A DNA stretch of 64,000 bases from Rhodococcus tibetensis (GTDB lineage: Bacteria > Actinomycetota > Actinomycetes > Mycobacteriales > Mycobacteriaceae), in assembly GCF_024438035.1 (NCBI RefSeq), contig NZ_JANFQF010000001.1:372001-436000 (forward strand). The letters are read 5' to 3'. Of the stretch, positions 63,620 through 64,000 are shown one piece after another. Both the position numbers and the translations under genes were made by a program. The notes beneath the pieces are model-generated. The model saw only the letters and a list, made by a program, of their open reading frames with translations, was not told the origin of the DNA and searched no databases. Position 1 is the first letter of the stretch, and the number at the start of each line of letters is the position of its first letter.

Positions 63620-64000
63620 TCAGAAGCCGAAATACCTGCGCAGGCGTCCGGGCCTGCGGGCCGGGTGTGGACCGACGGCAACGGGCACCGATTCCGGCTC
63701 CGGTTCCGGCGCGGCCTTCTTCGCCTCGACCGTCTCCTCCGTATTCGTGTTCGCGTCCTCCACTTTGTCGGGCCCTTCGCCCGGGCTGTGAACGGCGAAG
63801 GCGAGCACCGGGAGGGACTTCGGGTCGAGTTCGGTGTCCTCTCGGGGTCCGGTATACCGGAATCCCAGCCAGTTCCGGTTGGCGGCTTCGGCGAATTGTT
63901 GTGGGTGGAACGGCAGCGACTGCGGATCGGGAAGAACCCCCGAGGGATACTGCAGCGGGAACTCGCCCGCCCAGTACGGTCTTTCCCACACCAGGGGAAG
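63620..64000 (-). CDS. Hypothetical protein, 5' end beyond the window
   Basis: The minus-strand frame is open to the window edge; 126 C-terminal residues are visible (LPLVWERPYWAGEFPLQYPSG at the edge). The sequence contains FRYTGPREDTELDPKSLPVLAFAVHSPGEGPD and an acidic then Pro/Arg-rich end RRPGRLRRYFGF. GTG 63991 may be the start or internal. No family is recognised. Convergent with DUF2537 (4 bp between stops). Confidence 0.6.
   Translation of the reverse strand, partial: LPLVWERPYWAGEFPLQYPSGVLPDPQSLPFHPQQFAEAANRNWLGFRYTGPREDTELDPKSLPVLAFAVHSPGEGPDKVEDANTNTEETVEAKKAAPEPEPESVPVAVGPHPARRPGRLRRYFGF

Overview
The window is high-GC DNA with dense, mostly ATG/GTG-started genes. Many of them have a TANNNT -10 box placed 6-7 nt before the start codon, which is the leaderless pattern common in mycolate actinobacteria. 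Protein content (RpfA, an antigen-85-type esterase, DUF3027, DUF3239, DUF2537 and DUF2530 proteins, an F420-type oxidoreductase) and the gene order dapC - XPB - XPB-like - small ORF - rpfA - yccF - cspB - DUF2771 - MFS - marR - trmH - DUF2537 point to Mycobacteriales. The large catabolic load makes Rhodococcus the most likely genus. That order resembles, from memory, M. tuberculosis Rv0858c-Rv0882, with many extra genes inserted. No tRNA, rRNA, CRISPR array, prophage or insertion sequence was seen.

Positions 1-13050 are accessory and catabolic. There is a partial SDR, an FMN-dependent monooxygenase of the NtaA/DszA family, a CitMHS transporter, a frameshifted FAD monooxygenase, an HspR-type-operator-controlled Clp ATPase, a DIP1984 protein and a frameshifted IclR regulator. 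A cassette of CoA-transferase, HMG-CoA-lyase-like enzyme and 2-hydroxyacid dehydrogenase follows. The dehydrogenase has lost its NAD-binding loop, and the cassette sits beside the broken end of a GntP permease. This segment carries most of the decay in the window.

Positions 13100-20300 hold DAHP synthase behind an aromatic-amino-acid leader peptide, an AlkB dioxygenase with a LexA-like box, a LysE exporter, a VOC protein, the dapC/AraC pair, and an ECF41 sigma factor convergent with its probable target, a carboxymuconolactone-decarboxylase gene.

Positions 20340-24920 form a sulfur-scavenging operon. It consists of a cysteine-rich leader peptide, an SsuABC-type ABC transporter, a monooxygenase and a 54-residue membrane protein. 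Next come an ABC exporter with a two-component system (24955-30165), a small conserved set, the XPB helicase, and a SoxR-MFS pair with a textbook SoxR promoter.

Positions 38000-55660 hold a secreted esterase, a second XPB-related protein, rpfA behind a c-di-AMP riboswitch, cspB, several conserved actinobacterial proteins, a large sacsin-like ATPase, a PAP2 phosphatase, an NCS2 purine permease, MarR and MFS genes. Positions 55681-61548 are a complete molybdenum hydroxylase operon (MoxR, VWA, CoxS, form II CoxL, CoxM). The window ends with an SDR, a TrmH/SpoU methyltransferase, DUF2537 and a partial gene.

The most interesting layer is cis-regulatory: two amino-acid-sensing leader peptides (Tyr/Phe/Trp and Cys), a possible third Cys-type reading frame at 1938, and HAIR, SOS, ECF41 and SoxR sites, each beside a gene whose function fits the signal.
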